Origin: Leishmania martiniquensis
Lineage: Eukaryota; Euglenozoa; Kinetoplastea; Trypanosomatida; Trypanosomatidae
NCBI RefSeq assembly: GCF_017916325.1
Contig: NC_090167.1
Coordinates: 1,177,001 to 1,241,000, forward strand
Length of the DNA stretch: 64,000 nt
Direction: 5' to 3'
The position numbers and the translations under genes were made by a program. Below the pieces are notes generated by a model. The model did not search any database. It was not told the DNA's origin and saw nothing but the letters and a program-made list of their open reading frames with translations. Shown here piece after piece: positions 59,786 to 64,000 of the stretch (the stretch's first letter is position 1; the number at the start of each line of letters is the position of its first letter).

Positions 59786-61710
59786 GTTCGGGCGCGCAAA
59801 TTCGCTTTGCTGCCGTGGCGTCTGTGGGTGTACATGTCGTGCCTGCCAATGACGCGCGTTACCACACGGAGTGCGGCCTCTCTTTTTCGGCCTGCAACTC
59901 TTCTGCCCCCTTTTTTCGCGTGTCGCTGTCTCGGCGTGTCACATTCCATTCTCTGCGCACTTCAACCCCCGTTTACAGGGAGTGGGGAGGCCCAGGTGCG
60001 TCTCTCGGGGTGACCGGGGTGGAAAGAAGTGTGTATGCCTCATTGGTGTAGCTCGACGACTCCTTCGCTGTGCACTACCGACTCTTTCATACCCTCTTCT
60101 GCACACACACGCGGGGGTTGGCGAGAGTGGTATTCGTGTCTCTTTCGCCCTGCAGGAGCGACGCTTCGTTGTCGTCTAAGACCCCCTCTCTTCTGTCAGT
60201 GCTTCGCTTTCACATCATACACACAAAACTCTTCTCGAAGGGTCAGGCGAACTCTACTCTGTTCCGCCGCGAACACGTTGGCCCGACAGATACGCACACA
60301 GCCACTGCTCATGTACCTTGAGTGCTCCATGGCCGATTCCTGGCTCGCCCAGGGCGAGCGGTGTGGCTCCGGATCGCGCCGCGCGTTCAGCCGGCTGCGC
60401 TTGGCCTCCCTCGCTTTTTATTCGCGCACGTGCCGCGCCAGGCGCACCTGGGTGGGCAGCGCGTGTCGCCTTCAGCCACAGCCCCGAAGGCGAAGAGGGC
60501 GGCGTCTGCCGCGCGGGTGAGGGTGGGTAGGTGGGTGGTGGCCTCGGTGCATGCCGTATGCGTCTGAGGGCTAAATGACTGAGCCTCCGGTGAGGGTGTG
60601 TGTGCTCTGTGATTCTATGTTGCGCCTGTGTGTCATGTGGCCTCCCGGACCACTTCAAGCTGCTGCACGCCGTGAGGTTGTGTCGGGGCTCTCGAAAGCG
60701 ATGTCTGGCAGCCTCGGCGGAGCCGCGCGGGCTCTTCTCGCCGTGCTTTCGGCGTCGGTGCATCATCTGCCCATGCGACCCGATGCGAAAGACGCTGTGT
60801 ATTCTGCACACACACGAGTGACTTGGCGGTGATTCGGTGTCGATGCTTGGCTGACATATTTGGCGAATCGTCAGCGCAGCGCGCAGCCGGTGGGCGCAGG
60901 CTTAAGATAGAGGGGGGGGGCACGGCAGGTCCGGCCAGCAGAGCAAACATCCTGGATGTGTCCGTTGACGCCTCGTGCCCGCAGGCCCTTGGCTTCGCCT
61001 CGGAGTCGGCGCCGTACCCTGCCCCTGTAGTGGTGCGTCCGACATGAGCATTAGGGTACAGAAAAAAAACAAACAAACGAAAGCGTGCGAGATCGACGCT
61101 TATAGGACTCCCAATGTGGAAGGCCGCTGCAGAGCAACGGCTGAGGCAGCCGGCCGAGTGTCTTTTCAGCAGTCGTGCAATACCGCCAGGGCAGCCGGAA
61201 TGGTAGGAGTGCTGCGGAAGAGGCCCTTGCCGACTCTCGCGAGGTGTCCGTTTGAGCCTTGGCGTCCCATCGATTGCTGCTGCTGCTGCGAACCATTGTG
61301 CTCGAAGGAATCCAATGGTGCTTCTGTCTCTGAGTACGCGTGGTGGGAACGAGGGACGGGGGCAGTTCTTCCTCCACTGTTCCACCGCACTGCTGTCTTC
61401 ACACGTTTTCATGCAGCTCTATGTGTCTATGCGTGTGCGTGGTTGCCACGCGCCATTTGTTGCACGGCAGGCGCTGCAACACGGAGAGGGCTGAGTGCTC
61501 TAAGCCACCGCCCTCCTCCCCTCCCCCCTCCTCCATCGACGCCCGCAATAGCTTCTGTTACTGCGCTTTTATTACCCGTGACTCTCTCTCTCCTTTTGTT
61601 TTTCGCTTGTCGCAATAGTGTAGCGCCCACAAAGAGTCCTCGGGAGGGGCGCACTGTCCCACACTCTTGTCACTTCAACAGAGCCACACACGCACACCAT
61701 TGTCATCATC
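59786..61710. other. 1.9-kb intergenic region
   Basis: No gene was supported. 60310-61030 is GC-rich and lacks the usual C/T-rich spacer composition; it could be an old SIDER-type retroposon, but I see no diagnostic signature. The tract tctctctctccttttgtttttcgc...caatag gives an acceptor AG at 61617-61618 for the ProA-type gene. Confidence 0.55.
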
Positions 61711-63138
61711 ATGAACTTTACCGATGCGGGGACGGAAATGGATATGCTGGCGATGCGGCGCTGCGCAGAGGAAGCGCGCGCTGGCTCCTCTGTCCTGAGT
61801 GACCTCACGTACGCTGAACGACAGACAATGCTGCGCGCGGTGGCCAAGGCTTTACAGGCTAACGAGGCCCGCATTCTTGCAGCGAACCAGGAAGACATGG
61901 CGGCAGCCAAAGCAAGCGCCCTTGCGCCTCCGCTGCTGAAGCGGTTACAGCTGACGCCAAGTAAGCTTGCCACGGTAGTGGAGGGGATCTTCACCTTGGC
62001 TGACATGCCGGACCCGATCGGGCAGGTTCTCTCAGCACGTGAGCTGGACAGCGACCTGCTGCTGCTGAAGCAGACAGCCCCCATTGGGGTGATACTCGTC
62101 GTGTTCGAGTCCCGCCCTGACAGCCTCCCGCAGATCGCCTCTCTCGCTCTCTGCTCCGGAAACGGGCTTCTTCTCAAGGGTGGGCGCGAGGGGGAGCACT
62201 CCAACGCGGTTCTGCACGACGTGATCGTCTCGGCCGTCGAGTCCAGCACGCAGGGTCGCGTACCACGTGGGGTGATTGGCCTCGTCACGAGTCGTGCCGA
62301 CGTGTACAGTCTTCTGCAGCTGGATGCGTACATTGACCTCGTGGTGCCCCGCGGGAGCAATGCGATGGTGCAGAGTATTCAGCGCTCCACCCGCATTCCG
62401 GTGCTGGGCCACGCCGATGGCATTTGTCATGTGTACGTGCACGAGGACGCCGACGTGGACGCGGCGCTGGCCGTGGCGATCGATGCAAAGCTGAACTACC
62501 CGGCGGCGTGCAACGCGGCAGAGACGTTGCTGCTGCATCGAAATCTGCTTCAAACTCCCGCACACAGCACCACGGCGGCGCGATTCCTTCTCAAAGGTAT
62601 GAAGGATGCGGGCGTATCCTTCTATGGCGGCCCGCAGGCCATCGCTGCAGGTCTGACAAGTGAGCCGGCCGCCTCCCTTCATGTTGAGTACGGCGATGCG
62701 CACATGACGGTGGAGGTGGTCGACGACTTGGGGGCGGCTATCGCGCACGTAAACCGACACGGCTCGCACCACACAGACACCATCCTCACCAATGACAATG
62801 CCGCCGCCGCGGAGTTTCAGCGGCGGGTCGAGAGCGCCTGCGTGTTTCACAATTGCTCTACGCGCTTCGCGGACGGGTTCAGGTTCGGCCTTGGGGCAGA
62901 GGTGGGCATCAGCACCGCCCGTATTCACGCTCGCGGCCCGGTCGGTGTGGAGGGATTACTGACTCAGAAATGGATTTTGAAGCCGGTGGCGCCGACTCAT
63001 CCGGCGGCCCAGGATGGTGCGGATGCGGCAGCAGCCGACATGCCGTACGTGACGGTGACAGAGTTCCAGAAGGGACAGCGTACCTTCACTCACAGGGATG
63101 TCACCCGGAAGCTTCAGGATAGAGTCGATGAGCCGTAG
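61711..63138 (+). CDS. proA: Gamma-glutamyl phosphate reductase (glutamate-5-semialdehyde dehydrogenase, ProA type)
   Basis: The enzyme reduces gamma-glutamyl phosphate to glutamate-5-semialdehyde with NADPH in proline synthesis, probably in the cytosol. The 475-aa protein shows the ALDH-superfamily ProA blocks: PIGVILVVFESRPDSLPQIAS, GNGLLLKGGREGEHSN, LVVPRGSNAMVQSI and IPVLGHADGICHVYV. Next is the catalytic segment NYPAACNAAETLL with the active-site Cys at about residue 267. C-terminal blocks include EYGDAHMTVEVVDD, HHTDTILTND and GFRFGLGAEVGISTARIHARGPVGVEGL. The length is slightly above the bacterial 417 aa because of a C-terminal extension. It is a stand-alone ProA, not fused to glutamate 5-kinase as in animal and plant P5CS. 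The ATG at 61711 follows a textbook splice tract. Confidence 0.94.
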   Translation: MNFTDAGTEMDMLAMRRCAEEARAGSSVLSDLTYAERQTMLRAVAKALQANEARILAANQEDMAAAKASALAPPLLKRLQLTPSKLATVVEGIFTLADMPDPIGQVLSARELDSDLLLLKQTAPIGVILVVFESRPDSLPQIASLALCSGNGLLLKGGREGEHSNAVLHDVIVSAVESSTQGRVPRGVIGLVTSRADVYSLLQLDAYIDLVVPRGSNAMVQSIQRSTRIPVLGHADGICHVYVHEDADVDAALAVAIDAKLNYPAACNAAETLLLHRNLLQTPAHSTTAARFLLKGMKDAGVSFYGGPQAIAAGLTSEPAASLHVEYGDAHMTVEVVDDLGAAIAHVNRHGSHHTDTILTNDNAAAAEFQRRVESACVFHNCSTRFADGFRFGLGAEVGISTARIHARGPVGVEGLLTQKWILKPVAPTHPAAQDGADAAAADMPYVTVTEFQKGQRTFTHRDVTRKLQDRVDEP

Positions 63139-64000
63139 TCACACGCATCAGCACGGCCAATCCTGCCGTCTCCTCGATAGGCTCGCCTTTCTCTCTCACT
63201 TCCCCTTTCTTGTCACGCAACGGGCATGTGAGCGGAGGTGGAGTGGACGTGCGAGGCTGGTGCGGTGCAGTGCACGCCTGGTGATTTTATTCTTCACTTG
63301 GCATCTCATTCTCACCCCTCTCCCCCATTTTGTTCTTTTTCGCATCATTTCGTTCATGCAGGGCTTTCCGAGTGCTGCGTGCGGGGGAGGGGCGCTGCAC
63401 TGGCGGATAGGATGCAGTGCGCGCGCGCGTCCTGCCTCGCTTTGCTTATGGGCATCCGCAGAAAGCCGTCTCTGTGCTCGTGACTGCGCATCGTAACACA
63501 GGCTCGGCAGGCCACGTGTGTGTATGTGTGTGGGGGGGCGGAGCACCGATTCGCTCATGCACATTCGCTTCGCCGCTCTCCTTGACCTTCAACACCCGCG
63601 CAAACGGTACCACGCCCCGGAGAAAAAAAGCAAAAAATCGTTGTACGTCGTGCTCTTCCTGCTGGACGCGTTACATGCGTGAACTCATGCCGCCCTGATA
63701 CGTGCGCCGCTTACATGAAGAGAAGCTTACGGCATTGCACTGACGCCTCTTAGTTGCTCGTATGAGGGAGCTGTGCGCTACGCAATGCTCACGCTCGCGA
63801 TCTTTACGTGCACAGTCGCTCTATCAAACAGCACCGCCAGGGCAGCAGCAGAGCCGGATACGCATGGCTGTCACCTGCCACTGCCCCGTGTCCCGCAGTC
63901 TGTGCGTGTATGCACCGGCTTTGTACACTTAGCACAACGGCGCCTTCCACCCACTCCCGTCTTTTCGACTGCTCGACTCCTCTGCCGACCTCTCCCCCTC
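63139..64000. other. 3' flank of ProA gene to the end of the window
   Basis: Nothing coding was recognised. A short GC-alternating run (gcgcgcgcgcg, about 63419-63429), a GT run near 63518-63532 and C/T-rich tracts toward the end suggest a UTR/spacer before the next gene. Confidence 0.55.

Noticed and set aside
60310..61030. GC-rich block between L3 and ProA as a retroposon
   Set aside because: Composition alone suggests it; I found no shared sequence with the 486-bp repeat and no signature I can name, so it is listed only as spacer.
1..64000. Genes on the - strand, strand-switch region, tRNA genes or CRISPR arrays
   Set aside because: All - strand open frames are antisense to convincing + strand genes or lie in low-complexity spacer; no tRNA-like B-box context with a plausible cloverleaf and no regularly spaced repeats were seen.

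Overview
The window is a piece of a trypanosomatid nuclear chromosome, most likely from the Leishmaniinae (Leishmania or a close relative). All 20 gene-sized loci lie on the + strand, none has an intron, and they are separated by long pyrimidine-rich spacers. Nearly every start codon is preceded by a polypyrimidine tract and an AG, as expected for spliced-leader trans-splicing. Several products are clearly trypanosomatid. There is no strand switch, so the window appears to lie inside one directional (polycistronic) gene cluster. From memory, unchecked, the order ATM1-type ABC transporter, large hypothetical protein, L3, gamma-glutamyl phosphate reductase resembles Leishmania chromosome 32.

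Layout. 1-10 kb: N-terminal glutamine amidase NTAQ1, a large protein with a C-terminal SURP-like module, a two-TM protein, the cytochrome oxidase assembly factor COA6, ER membrane complex subunit EMC6, and a tandem pair of CNNM/DUF21-CBS membrane proteins. 10-20 kb: the microtubule-associated AIR9 homologue, a mitochondrial EngB-type GTPase with a long tail, and a type III J-protein. 20-40 kb: protein phosphatase 4 catalytic subunit, a Roc-COR (ROCO) protein, an alpha-helical hypothetical protein, a TMEM14-like small membrane protein and a SIZ/PIAS SUMO E3 ligase. 40-50 kb: a mitochondrial ATM1/ABCB7-type ABC half transporter and a 1577-aa low-complexity hypothetical protein. 50-64 kb: decayed coding-like sequence, a three-domain FSH1 hydrolase-RWD-OBG GTPase fusion, a ribosomal protein L3 gene with a broken 5' end, and ProA-type gamma-glutamyl phosphate reductase.

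The genes do not form a pathway; as usual in trypanosomatids, neighbours are co-transcribed but functionally unrelated. There are loose themes: mitochondrial biogenesis (COA6, EngB, ATM1) and ER/endomembrane (EMC6, CNNM pair, small TM proteins).

The most unusual things are: (i) the FSH1-RWD-OBG fusion; (ii) the L3 locus, where the ancestral ATG reads ATA and two deletions disrupt the N-terminus while the rest of the gene looks intact; (iii) a 486-bp sequence present twice in inverted orientation about 23.5 kb apart with a single visible difference; (iv) coding-like decayed sequence at 50.5-52.2 kb that may be a mobile-element relic; and (v) a strong G-quadruplex motif at 34.6 kb. No tRNA, rRNA or CRISPR array was recognised.
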